Assembly (NCBI RefSeq): GCF_000599865.1
Contig: NZ_JHAC01000038.1
Span: forward strand, 25,526 to 89,525
DNA: 64,000 nt
Reading direction: 5' to 3'
From: Deinococcus phoenicis
GTDB lineage: Bacteria > Deinococcota > Deinococci > Deinococcales > Deinococcaceae
Shown here: piece after piece, positions 18,664 to 37,123 of the stretch
Layout: every line of letters starts with the position of its first letter
How positions within the stretch are numbered: the stretch's first letter is position 1
Made by a program: the position numbers and the translations under genes
Notes under the pieces: model-generated
Seen by the model: the letters and a program-made list of their open reading frames with translations, nothing else
What the model was told of the DNA's origin: nothing
The model's database searches: none

Positions 18664-19965
18664 ATGTTCCGTCGCCGGCCTCCCCTGCCGCCCTTCCCAG
18701 CGGGCGCCCTGCTGGTCGGCGGGGCGGCGCGCGACTGGTTCCGGGGTGTGGCTCCAAAAGACTTCGACTGGGCCGTTCCCGCGCCAGCGGCGGCGGCGTG
18801 GGAACTGGCGGCACAGACAGGGGGTTCTGCTTTCCCGCTCGACGAGACACGCGGGTACTGGCGCGTCCACGCCCCGGACGGCCGACAGCACGACTTCGTG
18901 CCGCTACCAGATGACGTAAGGGGTGACCTGTTGCGGCGAGACTTCACGGTGAATGCGCTGGCGCTCACGGCGGGCAGGCAGATTATCGACCCGGCGGGAG
19001 GACAGGCCGACCTGCGCTCACGGCGGCTGAGAATGGTGTCGGAAGCGAATCTGCGGGATGATCCGCTGCGGGCCTGGCGGGCCGCCCGCTTCGAGGTCAC
19101 GCTGGGGTTCCGGCTGGACCCGCCGACGGAGGCGGCAGTGCAGCGGGTCGCCGCCGACCTCGCGGCAGGAACGTTGCCCATGCCCGCACCAGAGCGAATC
19201 CGCGACGAGATGCAGGCGCTCCTGATGCACCCAGAGGCGGCGCGCGGGGTGCTGCGGCTGGAGGATCTCGGCCTGCTGGCCCTGACCCTCCCGGAACTGC
19301 GCGAGGGGCGGGGCCTCACGCAGGGCGGTTTCCACCATCTGGACGTGTTCGGGCACGGGGTGGAGGCGCTGCATCAGCTGCTCACGCGCTTCCCGGAAGC
19401 AGACCTGCCGCTGCGCTGGGCGACCCTGCTGCACGACGTGGGCAAGCCCCGCACAGGCGGCACGAACGCGGAGACCGGCCACACCACCTTCTACGGACAC
19501 GACAAGCTGGGGGCGGCCCTCACGCGGGGCAGCCTCACGCGGCTGCGCCTGCCCGCCGCCGAGGTGGACCGCGCTGCGGCACTGGTCGGCGCACATATGG
19601 TTCAGCTGCCCGCCGGGGAGCGGGAAGCGCGGCGCTTCGTGCACCGCCGCCGTGAGCTGCTGCCCGACCTGCTGCGGCTGATGCTGGCCGACCGCGAGGC
19701 CGCGCGGGGACCGCAAGGTACCCTGGCCACCCGCCACGCCTACGCGCTGGGGCTGGAGCGCGTGCTGGCCGCGCTGGAGAAGCAACCCACGCTCCCGCCC
19801 CCACTCATGACGGGCCGGGACGTGATGGCGCTGCTGGACATCCCGCCCGGTCCCGCCGTCGGGGAGGCGCTGCGGGCCGTCGCGGAGGCACAGGCGCTCG
19901 GTGAGGTCCAGACCGTGGCGCAGGCGCGGAGCTTTTTGCTGGGGCAGCGAAAACCCGGCCTGTAA
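18664..19965 (+). CDS. tRNA nucleotidyltransferase (class II CCA/CC/A-adding) with HD domain
   Basis: This is a 433-residue protein. The nucleotidyltransferase head has GG(19-20)..RD(23-24) and the metal-binding pair D33-F-D35. The conserved segment [14 protein letters not shown] and the RNA-binding region [10 protein letters not shown] follow. A C-terminal HD domain carries His257-Asp258 in LLHDVGKP. The family repairs or builds the CCA 3' end of tRNA. In Deinococcus this job is split between separate CC-adding and A-adding enzymes, so this may be only one of the two; I cannot say which from the sequence. A leaderless promoter, TACCAT (18652-18657), lies 6 bases before the ATG. The tRNA-Ala next door is divergent. 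Confidence 0.88.
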   Translation: MFRRRPPLPPFPAGALLVGGAARDWFRGVAPKDFDWAVPAPAAAAWELAAQTGGSAFPLDETRGYWRVHAPDGRQHDFVPLPDDVRGDLLRRDFTVNALALTAGRQIIDPAGGQADLRSRRLRMVSEANLRDDPLRAWRAARFEVTLGFRLDPPTEAAVQRVAADLAAGTLPMPAPERIRDEMQALLMHPEAARGVLRLEDLGLLALTLPELREGRGLTQGGFHHLDVFGHGVEALHQLLTRFPEADLPLRWATLLHDVGKPRTGGTNAETGHTTFYGHDKLGAALTRGSLTRLRLPAAEVDRAAALVGAHMVQLPAGEREARRFVHRRRELLPDLLRLMLADREAARGPQGTLATRHAYALGLERVLAALEKQPTLPPPLMTGRDVMALLDIPPGPAVGEALRAVAEAQALGEVQTVAQARSFLLGQRKPGL

Positions 19966-20001
19966 GCGTTCCGTGAAGCGCTTCCGCTATCCTTGCCGCG
20001 C

Positions 20002-21447
<1,446 letters not shown>

Positions 21448-21527
21448 GGAAAGGGGCAAAACGCTTTCCACACGCTCTTTTCTCCAGGTTACGTCCATCC
21501 TCGGCTGCTCGTCTCTTCTTTTTCTCT

Positions 21528-21750
<223 letters not shown>

Positions 21751-21759
21751 CCTTCGACC

Positions 21760-22722
21760 TCAGTGCAACGGCACGTGCCCCGGAAACCCGATCAGCCAGT
21801 CCAGCAGGTCCCCCACCATCGCGGACGCCGTGACCATACCGCCCGCACCGCCCCCCGCGAAGATCAGCGACCCGCATTCCTCGCCTTCAAACACCAGGGC
21901 GTTGCGGCTGGCCCCCTCGTTACACAGCGGATGCGTGGCCGGGAGGCGCTGCGGCGAGACGGTGGCGCGCCAGCCCTCGCCCTCGCAGCACAGGTCGGCC
22001 ACCAGCTTGATGCGTTCGCCCGCCGCGCGCGCGGCAGCCACATCGTCCAGCGTCACGGCCTCGATGCCCTGCACCTGCACGGCGGAATAGGGGAAATCCC
22101 CGTTGGCGCAGAAGCGGGCCAGCACGGTGAGCTTGTGCGCGGTGTCGAAGCCGCCGACGTCCAGGGTGGGCGGGTCCTCGGCGTAGCCCAGGGCCTGCGC
22201 TTCCGAGAGCGCCTGCGTGTAGGTCTTGCCGCCCTCCATCTGGGTGAGGATGTAGTTGCAGGTCCCGTTCAGCACGGCCTGGAGCCGGGTAAAGGTGCTG
22301 GCGCGCAGCACGGTGCTCATCGGGCCGATGACGGGGGTGCCCGCCATCACGCTGGCCTCGTAATAGAGGCGACCGGCGAGGGCATGGTCGCGCAGGTCGT
22401 CCCAGCGCTCGGCCAGCAGCGCCTTATTCGCGGTAATCACGGGCCGCCCGCTGCGGAGGTAGGGCAGCAGCAGGGCCAGCGGCTGCTCGATGCCGCCCAG
22501 CGCCTCGATCACCACGCTGCTTTCCTGGAGAAAGGCGGGGTCGGTGGTCAGCGGCGTGCCGGGCGGAACGTCGCGCGCCTTGCCTGCATCGCGCACCAGC
22601 ACGCCCGTCACCTCAACCTGCACGCCGAGGTTGTCGAAAATATCCCTGCGCCGCTGGAGCAGGTGCAGGATGTTCTGACCCACCGTGCCGCACCCCAGGA
22701 GGCCCACCGTGACGGTTCTCAT
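21760..22722 (-). CDS. hom: Homoserine dehydrogenase
   Basis: This is a 320-residue protein from the ATG at 22722, supported by TACAGT (22730-22735) 7 bases upstream. The long upstream frame to 22938 overlaps the prfA leader and is rejected. The NAD(P)-binding loop GLLGCGTVG is at the N-terminus, TANKALLAE holds the catalytic lysine, and [15 protein letters not shown] is the diagnostic homoserine dehydrogenase motif. It reduces aspartate semialdehyde to homoserine on the way to threonine and methionine. The protein ends without the C-terminal ACT domain found in many relatives, so threonine feedback through that domain is not expected. No thrB or thrC is adjacent. Confidence 0.93.
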   Translation of the reverse strand: MRTVTVGLLGCGTVGQNILHLLQRRRDIFDNLGVQVEVTGVLVRDAGKARDVPPGTPLTTDPAFLQESSVVIEALGGIEQPLALLLPYLRSGRPVITANKALLAERWDDLRDHALAGRLYYEASVMAGTPVIGPMSTVLRASTFTRLQAVLNGTCNYILTQMEGGKTYTQALSEAQALGYAEDPPTLDVGGFDTAHKLTVLARFCANGDFPYSAVQVQGIEAVTLDDVAAARAAGERIKLVADLCCEGEGWRATVSPQRLPATHPLCNEGASRNALVFEGEECGSLIFAGGGAGGMVTASAMVGDLLDWLIGFPGHVPLH

Positions 22723-22765
22723 GCGGGTGACTGTAGCGCCCGCGTCCGGCATTCCGCGCCCACCG

Positions 22766-22799
<34 letters not shown>

Positions 22800-22817
22800 G
22801 GGCGGTAGACTGAGTCC

Positions 22818-22894
22818 ATGATGCCTGTGTCAAGTATCCCCGCCCAGACTGGTTTGCGACCGCCCGGGTCGTGTCCGCCCGGGGAGGTCCGGGC

Positions 22895-22898
<4 letters not shown>
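22818..22898 (+). CDS. Upstream mini-ORF overlapping the prfA start
   Basis: A 26-codon ORF starts with two ATGs 6 bases after a TAGACT box (22806-22811), the leaderless layout used throughout this window. Its TGA stop (22896-22898) overlaps the TTG start of prfA (TTGA), and a GGGAGG site lies just before that start. The peptide is Pro/Gly/Ser-rich with no known family. Its likely role is translational coupling to release factor 1 rather than a functional peptide. Translation is unproven. Confidence 0.4.
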
Positions 22899-23993
<1,095 letters not shown>

Positions 23994-24007
<14 letters not shown>

Positions 24008-24497
24008 CCTGCTGGTGGCGGCGGGCGTGCTGCGGGACCGTTTCGGGCGGGTACTGCTGGTCGGCAACGACTGGCAGGGCCTCGGGCGGGTGCGCCACAC
24101 GTTGCCCGGCGGCGTGGTCGAACCCGGCGAGACGCTGCTCGAAGCCCTCTACCGCGAGATTGCGGAGGAGACGGGCCTCAAGCTCACCGGCATCAAGCAC
24201 ATGGCCTACACGGTGCATATCGAGGACGAGCGCCGGGGCGAACGCGCCATCGCCGTGGCCTTCGAGGCCACCTGGGAGGGCCTGCTGAACCCCGCCGACC
24301 CCGACGGCTTCATCGTGGAGGCCCGCTTCTGCACCCCCGACGAGGCGGTCGAGCTGCTGGAGTCGCCGCCCATGCGCGAGCCGCTGCACGACTACCTGCG
24401 GACCAACGAGCCGGGCCGCTTCTACGCCTTCAAGGGCTGGGACGGACGCGGCGGGTTGCGGGTGCCGCCGCTCAAAGCCGAGCCGTCGGCGCGGTAG
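23994..24497 (+). CDS. Nudix hydrolase
   Basis: This is a 167-residue protein with a full Nudix box, [24 protein letters not shown] in sequence form G-x5-E-x7-REIAEETG, which binds the metal and cleaves a nucleoside diphosphate linked to X. The substrate cannot be predicted. The ATG lies inside the last codons of prfA, so translation is probably coupled. The C-terminus after residue 120 is helical with aromatic residues ([16 protein letters not shown]). Deinococcus genomes are known for many Nudix genes. Confidence 0.9.
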
Positions 24498-24637
24498 GTG
24501 GGCGACAGATTCAGAGCCAGGGGCCTCCAGCGGTGGGGGCCTCTGTTCCTTTGACCGTGTTCTGCCCGGGTCCGAAGTAGACTGCGCGCCAGTCAAACCG
24601 CAGCAGTCAACCCCGCAGAAAGAATCGAGGTGTGCCC

Positions 24638-27643
<3,006 letters not shown>

Positions 27644-27679
27644 CCCTAAAATCCCCGACTCCCGAAAGCCGAGGTAAAG

Positions 27680-28195
27680 ATGGCCCGCTCCCTGAACTAT
27701 GTCCCGCCCGTCCCCACCCCGCAGGAGGAGCTGACCGCCGCCAGTCTGGAAAACGCCGAGGCGCTGCTGGAGGGCCTGAGGCTGCTGCGCGCCCTGCACG
27801 AACACGGCGTGCTGGACATGCTGAACAGGGTGGTGCGCGGCGGCAGCGGGCTGACCGGCCAGACCCTGCATACACTGGAGGGGGTGGGCGGCACCGTCCT
27901 CATTCGCAACCTGCTGGAGGTGGGGCGCACCCTCACCGAACTCGACCCGCAGAGCGTGGGCACCCTGGGCCGCGCCCTGAACGCGGGCGTGAACGAGGGG
28001 GCCAGGCGGGTGGCCCAGGGCGAGCGGGTGGGCCTGCCCGAACTGCTGGGCTTGCTGCGCGACCCGGATATTCAGGTGGCGCTGACCGCCCTCTTTGGCA
28101 CTCTCAAGGGCTTCGGGCACGCCCTCCGCACCGCCGACGCGCAACGGCAGGAGCCGACCGAGGAGCGCCGCACCAGCGGAGAACGCCCCCTGTGA
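27680..28195 (+). CDS. DUF1641 protein linked to formate dehydrogenase
   Basis: This is a 171-residue, mostly helical protein. Its position directly after a ferredoxin-headed formate dehydrogenase gene and its helical pattern (LLEGLRLLRALHEHGVLDMLNRVV, with LLRNLLEVGRTL-like repeats) match the DUF1641 family, e.g. the YrhD protein after YrhE in Bacillus. The function is unproven; it is probably an accessory or structural subunit. The stop overlaps the fdhD start (GTGA). Confidence 0.82.
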   Translation: MARSLNYVPPVPTPQEELTAASLENAEALLEGLRLLRALHEHGVLDMLNRVVRGGSGLTGQTLHTLEGVGGTVLIRNLLEVGRTLTELDPQSVGTLGRALNAGVNEGARRVAQGERVGLPELLGLLRDPDIQVALTALFGTLKGFGHALRTADAQRQEPTEERRTSGERPL

Positions 28196-28992
28196 CCCGG
28201 CCGGAAGCGGTCACGGCGGCCCGCGTGCTGACCTACCACGCGGGCCGCCTGACCGGGCGCGAGGACGCGGTGGCCGTCGAGGAGCCGCTGGAGCTGCGCG
28301 TGCAGGACGGCGACGGGAGCGTCACGCTGGCCGTCACCATGCGCACGCCCGGCCACGACCGCGAGCTGGTCCTGGGCTGGCTGCACGCCGAGGGGCTGCT
28401 GGAGGCCGTTACGCGGCTCTCCGTCCTCCGGGACACGCCGAATGTGGTGCTGATCCGTGGGGATCCCGAACGGCTCCGGGCGGGGGCGCGCTCCGGGGTC
28501 ACGTCGGCGGCCTGCGGGGTGTGCGGGTCAGGCAGCGTGGAGCGCCTCAGCGTGTGGGCTGCGCCGCCAGTCTGGACCGCAGAACCCCTCGCGCCCGAGG
28601 TGCTGCTCGGCCTGCCGGGGCGGCTGCGGGCGGCCCAGCCCGGCTTCGCGGCCACCGGGGGACTCCACGCGGCGGGCCTGTTCACGCCTGCGGGCGACCG
28701 GCTCGCCGCCTTCGAGGACGTGGGCCGCCACAACGCCGTGGACAAGCTGGTGGGCTGGGCGTTGGAGCGCGGCCAACTGCCGCTGACGGACCGCGTGCTG
28801 GTCACCAGCAGCCGCGCGGGCTTCGAGATCGTGCAGAAGGCCGCCCTGGCCGGGATTCCGGTGGTGCTGACGGTCGGTGCCCCCAGCAGTCTGGCAGTGG
28901 AAACGGCGACCGCCCTGAACCTCACCCTGATCGGCTTTGCGCGGGCGGACCACTTCAACGTGTACGCGGGAGCCGAACGCCTCCAGCCCTGA
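28192..28992 (+). CDS. fdhD: Formate dehydrogenase accessory sulfurtransferase FdhD
   Basis: This is a 266-residue protein from a GTG overlapping the previous stop. The conserved cysteine motif ACGVCG near residue 110 and C-terminal VTSSRAGFEIVQKAALAG and ADHFNVYAG are FdhD hallmarks. FdhD passes sulfur from a cysteine desulfurase to the molybdenum cofactor, which is essential for active formate dehydrogenase. It is the last gene of the fdhA unit; a GAGCCGG/CCGGCTC hairpin (about 28991-29017) follows, without a T-tract. Confidence 0.94.
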   Translation: MTRPEAVTAARVLTYHAGRLTGREDAVAVEEPLELRVQDGDGSVTLAVTMRTPGHDRELVLGWLHAEGLLEAVTRLSVLRDTPNVVLIRGDPERLRAGARSGVTSAACGVCGSGSVERLSVWAAPPVWTAEPLAPEVLLGLPGRLRAAQPGFAATGGLHAAGLFTPAGDRLAAFEDVGRHNAVDKLVGWALERGQLPLTDRVLVTSSRAGFEIVQKAALAGIPVVLTVGAPSSLAVETATALNLTLIGFARADHFNVYAGAERLQP

Positions 28993-29017
28993 GCCGGCCT
29001 GAGGCCGAACCCGGCTC

Positions 29018-29089
29018 ATACCGACTTGCTCTGATTCCAGAACATCTGGACAAACCACCTGATGTTCTTCCATCGCCGCAAGTTGGTAT
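29018..29089. repeat. 72-bp nested palindrome
   Basis: The outer arms ATACCGACTTGC (29018-29029) and GCAAGTTGGTAT (29078-29089) pair over 12 bp with a single G-U. The inner arms AGAACATC (29039-29046) and GATGTTCT (29061-29068) pair perfectly. The block is less GC-rich than its surroundings and lies in the 229-bp gap between fdhD and the anti-sigma gene (convergent). It looks like a REP/MITE-type element or a foldback RNA; it is not a standard terminator, though TTTTCTTATT follows on the plus strand. Confidence 0.6.
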
Positions 29090-29221
29090 TTTCTTATTCT
29101 CGCTGTCTTGGGCAGAACGGACTGTCGGTCAGAACGGACTCGCTTGAGCAAGCCTGCCCTCCCCTTGAGGACACCTGCCCGCTCCGCTCGCCCCTCGTCT
29201 TCGACTCACCTTAAGTTCGTA

Positions 29222-29887
29222 TCAGAGGGTCTGCACCAGGATGGGTGTGGTGGTCGGCTGGGGACTGCCGCCCGGCGGCTCGACGCTCACGGCGATGGTC
29301 GCGCCCGGCGGCAGCCCGGCCAGCAGGAACCCCTGTCCCTCGAACACGCCCAGCGACACGGGCACGCCGGCCTGCACCTGCCACATCTGATAGGCCCGTC
29401 CCGTGCTGGCCGGCTGACTGAGGTGCAGGTAGGCGCGGCCATCGGGCATCCGGACGAGTTGACCCAGGGTGTTACCGTTCGCGGTCACGGCCTGCGTGGC
29501 GGCTCCCGGAATCTGCACGTAGCGCTGAAGGGGATCGGCGGGAGGCCGCACGACGAACGCCAGAGCCAGCGCGGCAGCCAGACTGAGTGCGGCCAGCGGC
29601 AGCCAGGAGGTGGAGCGGGCGGGCACCGCAGCGCGGGGCGACGGGGCAGCAGCCGGCGTTCCGGCCTCCCGCTCGCTTGCCAGGCGGGCCAGCAGGCGGT
29701 CCTCGGCCCCGGCGGGCGGGTCCACCTCGGGGAGGGCGTCGGTCAGGGCCAGCAGCACCTCGCGCTCGGCGCGGAGTGTGGCACGCAGTTCGGGGCTTGT
29801 CTCCAGGGCGGCTTGCACGCGGGCCTCCTCGGCCGGGGGCAGGATGCCCAGGGCGTAGGCAATCAGTTGGTCACGGTCCACGGTCAC
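29222..29887 (-). CDS. rskA: RskA-type anti-sigma factor
   Basis: This is a 221-residue protein. The N-terminal anti-sigma segment (DQLIAYALGILPPAEEARVQAAL) is followed by a Pro/Ala linker, one transmembrane helix (WLPLAALSLAAALALAFVV, about residues 94-112) and an extracytoplasmic RskA domain (YQMWQVQAGVPVSLGVF). It should hold the neighbouring ECF sigma factor at the membrane and release it on an external signal by proteolysis. The start overlaps the sigma gene stop by 4 bases, so the two are coupled. Confidence 0.92.
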   Translation of the reverse strand: MTVDRDQLIAYALGILPPAEEARVQAALETSPELRATLRAEREVLLALTDALPEVDPPAGAEDRLLARLASEREAGTPAAAPSPRAAVPARSTSWLPLAALSLAAALALAFVVRPPADPLQRYVQIPGAATQAVTANGNTLGQLVRMPDGRAYLHLSQPASTGRAYQMWQVQAGVPVSLGVFEGQGFLLAGLPPGATIAVSVEPPGGSPQPTTTPILVQTL

Positions 29888-30468
29888 GCGCGCTCACCTC
29901 CTTCCAGAGCGTCCGGCCCCCGCGCACTGCCCTCGCGGGCCAGCACGCCGCGCATGCGTTCCAGGGCCGCCCGCAAACGGGACTTCACAGTGCCGATCGG
30001 CAAGCCGGTCAGGGTCGCCAGCTCCGAGTGAGAGTAGCCGCGGTAATACGCCAGTTCAACCAGCTGGCGCTGCGGGGCGTCCAGTCCCTCCACGGCGCGG
30101 CTTGCCAGGATACGGTCGGTGGGGTCGGCAGACGGTACAGGTGCGTCCCAGTCCTCCAGTTCCAGTGCCGTCTCGGGACGGTCGCGCAGCTCCTGGAGGA
30201 AGCGGTGGTGGGCAATGCTCACCAGCCAGGTCTTGACACTCGCCCGCGTGGGGTCAAAGCGGGCGGCGTGCCGCCAGGCGTTCATAAAGGCGTCCTGCAC
30301 GCAGGCCTCGACATCGTCGCGCTGCCGCAGCATCCGGTAGCCCAGGGCATACAGCAGCCGGGCGTAGCGGCGATGCAGCTCGCGCAGCGCGTCCTCGTGT
30401 CCCCCTGCCATGGCCTGAATGAGGGCGTCATCGGTCGGCTCGTGGGCGGGTGGCGGCTCGGCAGTCAT
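29884..30468 (-). CDS. ECF sigma factor (SigK-like)
   Basis: This is a 194-residue RNA polymerase sigma factor with region 2 (ALRELHRRYARLLYALGYRML...CVQDAFMNAWRHA) and region 4 helix-turn-helix (LAYYRGYSHSELATLTGLPIGTVKSRLRAALERMR). Pairing with an RskA-type anti-sigma factor suggests a SigK-like sensor of envelope or redox stress. A TAGGCT box lies 11 bases before the ATG; it could be auto-regulated, but no ECF-type promoter is obvious. A GCCAAGGGCC/GGCCCTGGC hairpin separates it from tatA. Confidence 0.92.
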   Translation of the reverse strand: MTAEPPPAHEPTDDALIQAMAGGHEDALRELHRRYARLLYALGYRMLRQRDDVEACVQDAFMNAWRHAARFDPTRASVKTWLVSIAHHRFLQELRDRPETALELEDWDAPVPSADPTDRILASRAVEGLDAPQRQLVELAYYRGYSHSELATLTGLPIGTVKSRLRAALERMRGVLAREGSARGPDALEGGERA

Positions 30469-30564
30469 GAGATGGGTGCAGCCTAACAGCTCGGTCGGGG
30501 GCCGCCATGTGCCGCGCCCTGCCAGGGCCTTAACGAGAAGCAGGCCCTTGGCGGAAAGCTCAGG

Positions 30565-30846
30565 TCAGGCGCGGGGCGTGTTCTCGGGCACAGCCGGGGT
30601 GGCAACGACCTGGGCAGCGGGAACGGGAGCGGCCGTGAGGGTGGGCACGGGTGCAGGCACGCCGTCGGCGGGAGCCGGGGTGTCCAGGCCGCGCCGCAGC
30701 TCGTCCGTCACGGCACCCGTGCTGCGGCGAAACTCGCGCAGGCCCTGTCCGAGGCTCTTGCCGAGTTCCGGCAGTTTGCGCGGCCCGAACACGACCAGCG
30801 CGACAAGCAGGATAATGATGAGTTCCGGGGCACCGATGTTGGGCAT
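30565..30846 (-). CDS. tatA: Sec-independent protein translocase subunit TatA
   Basis: This is a 93-residue protein: N-terminal transmembrane helix (APELIIILLVALVVFG), the conserved FGPRKLPELGKSLG hinge and amphipathic helix, then a Pro/Ala-rich tail. The ATG at 30846 is preceded by AGGAGG; the frame's longer start at 30990 has a low-complexity leader and is rejected. It exports folded proteins with TatC, which is not in this window. Confidence 0.93.
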   Translation of the reverse strand: MPNIGAPELIIILLVALVVFGPRKLPELGKSLGQGLREFRRSTGAVTDELRRGLDTPAPADGVPAPVPTLTAAPVPAAQVVATPAVPENTPRA

Positions 30847-31106
30847 GAGGCGACCTCCTAGGGACGCGACCGGCAGGGCCGGAAGAAAGAGGCGGGAAAA
30901 AGAAAGTCTGAGGGGCACGGACGCCCGAACGCCTCCAGGGGTGGGGGCCGGAGCGGTTGGCGGTACAGAACGGGACGCGGGGGGAGCCACGTCAGGCCGT
31001 TCCGTACCTGTCTGGCTGTATGCCGTCCACGCCGAATCGGATCACCGGGCGCGGGAGGGTAAAGGCCGGCTCAACCTGGCGGGGCGTCGGCGCTACACTG
31101 CCCGCC

Positions 31107-32075
31107 GTGACCGGCGCACCCCCCACCCTGGACCTGACCGCCACGCCGGGCCGCCTCGACGCCGTGCTGGCCGACCTCGCGGGCGTGAGCCGCTCGCAGG
31201 TGGCCGGGTGGATCGCGGGTGGGCACGTGCAGGTCGGCGGCGTGGTGGTCCGGAAGGCCAGCCTGAAGCTCAGGGGCGGCGAGGCCCTGACGGTGCAGGT
31301 GCCCCCGCCCCCGGACGCGACCGTGGCCCCCGAAGCCGTGCCCCTCGACGTGCTGTACGAGGACGAGGCCCTCATCGCCGTGAACAAGCCGCCCGGCATG
31401 GTCACGCACCCCGCGCCAGGCGTCACCTCCGGCACCCTGGTCAACGCGCTGCTGGGCCGGATGGTGCTGCCCGAGCAGCCGGGCGCAGGCGGCCCCGACG
31501 GCTACCGCCCCGGCATCGTTCACCGGCTGGACAAGGACACCAGCGGCGTAATCGTGGTCGCCAAGACTGTCGAGGCCCACGCCCGCCTCGCCGCCGCCTT
31601 CAAGGACCGCGACACGCGCAAGACGTACCTGGCGGTTGCCTACGGCGCGTGGCGTGCAGAGGGACCAGTCAACGTGGATGCCCCGGTCGGAAGGCACCCC
31701 ACGGCCCGGCAGCGCATGACCGTCGGCGGCGTGAATCCCCGCGAGGCGCAGACCCTGTTCACGCCGCTGGCCGCGCACCCGGACGGACATGGGCGCACGC
31801 TGGCCCTGGTGCGTGCCCAGCCGCGCACCGGCCGCACCCACCAGATCCGGGTCCATCTCGCGCACCTGGGCAGCCCGATCCTGGGCGACGCGGTGTATGG
31901 CCGCGAGAGTGCCGTCATGCCGCGCCACGCCCTGCACGCGCATTTTCTGGCCCTTCCCCACCCCATGACGGGCGAGGCGCTGCACCTGCATGCGCCCGCG
32001 CCGGACGACCTGCTGAGCGCCTGGGTGGCGCTGGGCGGCACGCTTCCGGCGGGGCTGGAGGGAGGACCCGAGTAA
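31107..32075 (+). CDS. RluD-family 23S rRNA pseudouridine synthase
   Basis: This is a 322-residue protein with an N-terminal S4 RNA-binding domain (AGVSRSQVAGWIAGGHVQVGG) and an RluA/RluD catalytic domain with IVHRLDKDTSG, containing the catalytic aspartate, plus GRTHQIRVHL. RluD modifies helix 69 of 23S rRNA in E. coli; RluC-type specificity cannot be ruled out. The GTG at 31107 follows TACACT (31094-31099) by 7 bases, which fixes the start over the longer frame from 30957. Confidence 0.93.
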   Translation: MTGAPPTLDLTATPGRLDAVLADLAGVSRSQVAGWIAGGHVQVGGVVVRKASLKLRGGEALTVQVPPPPDATVAPEAVPLDVLYEDEALIAVNKPPGMVTHPAPGVTSGTLVNALLGRMVLPEQPGAGGPDGYRPGIVHRLDKDTSGVIVVAKTVEAHARLAAAFKDRDTRKTYLAVAYGAWRAEGPVNVDAPVGRHPTARQRMTVGGVNPREAQTLFTPLAAHPDGHGRTLALVRAQPRTGRTHQIRVHLAHLGSPILGDAVYGRESAVMPRHALHAHFLALPHPMTGEALHLHAPAPDDLLSAWVALGGTLPAGLEGGPE

Positions 32076-32127
32076 GGAAGCGGGAAATGGGAAACCGTAA
32101 GAGCTTCTTCCCGGGTCCCGTTCCCCC

Positions 32128-34085
<1,958 letters not shown>

Positions 34086-34110
34086 ACCCCGCCGCTGATT
34101 TCAGCCTCGA

Positions 34111-34141
34111 CAGCGCCCCTGCCTCCGTGGTGGGGGCGCTG
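34111..34141 (+). terminator. Hairpin after the DEAD-box helicase gene
   Basis: CAGCGCCCC (34111-34119) pairs with GGGGCGCTG (34133-34141), a 9-bp perfect stem 26 bases past the stop. There is no U-tract, so it may be a 3' stabiliser or a weak terminator. Confidence 0.45.
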
Positions 34142-34238
34142 CTCTATGCCGCATTTCCGGGCCGAACGCCCGTTTGTTCCCCGGCCTGTACCCGTGGGGC
34201 GTCTAGACGCCTTCTCCTTCCGGCCTCTTCCCAGCGTT

Positions 34239-34250
34239 TAGGGTGAGGCC
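34239..34250 (+). promoter_or_regulatory. -10 box of the ilv leader, leaderless spacing
   Basis: TAGGGT at 34239-34244 ends 6 bases before the ATG of the ilv leader peptide. This is the same layout seen at many genes here and predicts that transcription starts at or next to that ATG. Confidence 0.6.
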
Positions 34251-34313
34251 ATGAACGCGCCGCACACCATTCTCGTGGTCGTAATTCTTAGCACCGGGGG
34301 TTCTGGCGGCTAA
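34251..34313 (+). CDS. ilvBNC leader peptide (attenuator sensor)
   Basis: This is a 20-residue ORF whose centre reads ILVVVIL, using ATT CTC GTG GTC GTA ATT CTT, then Ser-Thr and a Gly-rich tail. Seven consecutive Ile, Leu and Val codons, several of them (ATT, GTA, CTT) rare in this high-GC genome, are what is expected of a leader that senses all three branched-chain amino acids. It is followed by an antiterminator/terminator pair and then ilvB. It is too short for normal gene calling. Confidence 0.85.
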   Translation: MNAPHTILVVVILSTGGSGG

Positions 34314-34363
34314 GCGCGAGCGCGTGCCACACACCCCCGCCCACCGACAGGGCGGGGGTTTTT
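34295..34363 (+). terminator. ilv attenuator: terminator and competing antiterminator
   Basis: The terminator stem ACCCCCGCCC (34333-34342) with GGGCGGGGGT (34350-34359) is followed by TTTTT. Its left arm is also complementary to CGGGGGT (34295-34301) inside the leader peptide's glycine codons (ACCCCCG at 34333-34339, 7 bp perfect). A ribosome stalled on the Ile/Leu/Val codons would leave that segment free to pair and prevent termination; a ribosome reaching the stop codon would cover it and allow termination. Confidence 0.8.
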
Positions 34364-34392
34364 CAGTGAAGGAAGTGAAGGAGAGGTCAAAT

Positions 34393-34556
34393 ATGGGAAG
34401 CCGGGAACAACAACAGCATCGGGAAACCGCCCGCCGGGGACTGGCCCACTGGGGTCTGGCCTACTGGGGTCTGGCCCCACGGGCCGCACTGCGCGCCGCG
34501 CCGCCTTCAGGTGAGCGTGGCGCGCGCCGTTTGGCGGGCCTGGAGGGGGGGAACAC

Positions 34557-34560
<4 letters not shown>
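34393..34560 (+). CDS. Possible small ORF coupled to ilvB
   Basis: This is a 55-codon ORF between the ilv attenuator and ilvB whose TGA overlaps the ilvB ATG (ATGA). It contains a tandem 15-bp repeat (CTGGCC-CACTGGGGT type, about 34440-34475) giving HWGLAYWGLA. Part of it doubles as the GGAGG site of ilvB. Composition is Arg/Ala/Gln-rich, with no family. It may be real, or only an open stretch in GC-rich leader DNA. Confidence 0.2.
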
Positions 34561-36868
<2,308 letters not shown>

Positions 36869-36874
36869 GGAGCG

Positions 36875-37123
36875 TCAAGCCCGGTCGGTGAGGTATTCGA
36901 CTCCGGCACCCACCGCTCTGAGTTGGTCCTCCAGTGCCAGCGCGGAGGCGGGTGCAGAAGAGAACGTGTAGATGTCAACGCAACAGCCACAGCCCCCGTT
37001 CTCCAACGCGGCCACGTCCACCCCACAGTGCGCCGCCCAGGCCTCAAAAGCGCAGCGCTGTGACGGTTCGTCTACTTCCAGAATGACACGCAGCCTGACT
37101 GCCGATGCGTCAGCATGATTCAC
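36875..37123 (-). CDS. Hypothetical small Cys-rich protein, antisense within the ilv cluster
   Basis: This is an 82-residue protein read against ilvN and ilvC, filling most of the 341-bp gap between them. It has a plausible fold (LRVILEVDEPSQ strand, CAFEAWAAH helix) and a cysteine cluster GCGCC near residue 45, which could bind metal. A TAGAGT box lies about 14 bases before the ATG. Codon bias is moderate. I do not recognise a family. If real, it would make the ilvBN mRNA and this gene convergent and imply a separate ilvC promoter. Confidence 0.5.
   Translation of the reverse strand: MNHADASAVRLRVILEVDEPSQRCAFEAWAAHCGVDVAALENGGCGCCVDIYTFSSAPASALALEDQLRAVGAGVEYLTDRA

Noticed and set aside
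24632..24637. GTG at 24632 as the start of fdhA
   Set aside because: The GAGG motif would be only one base away; the in-frame GTG at 24638 has normal spacing.
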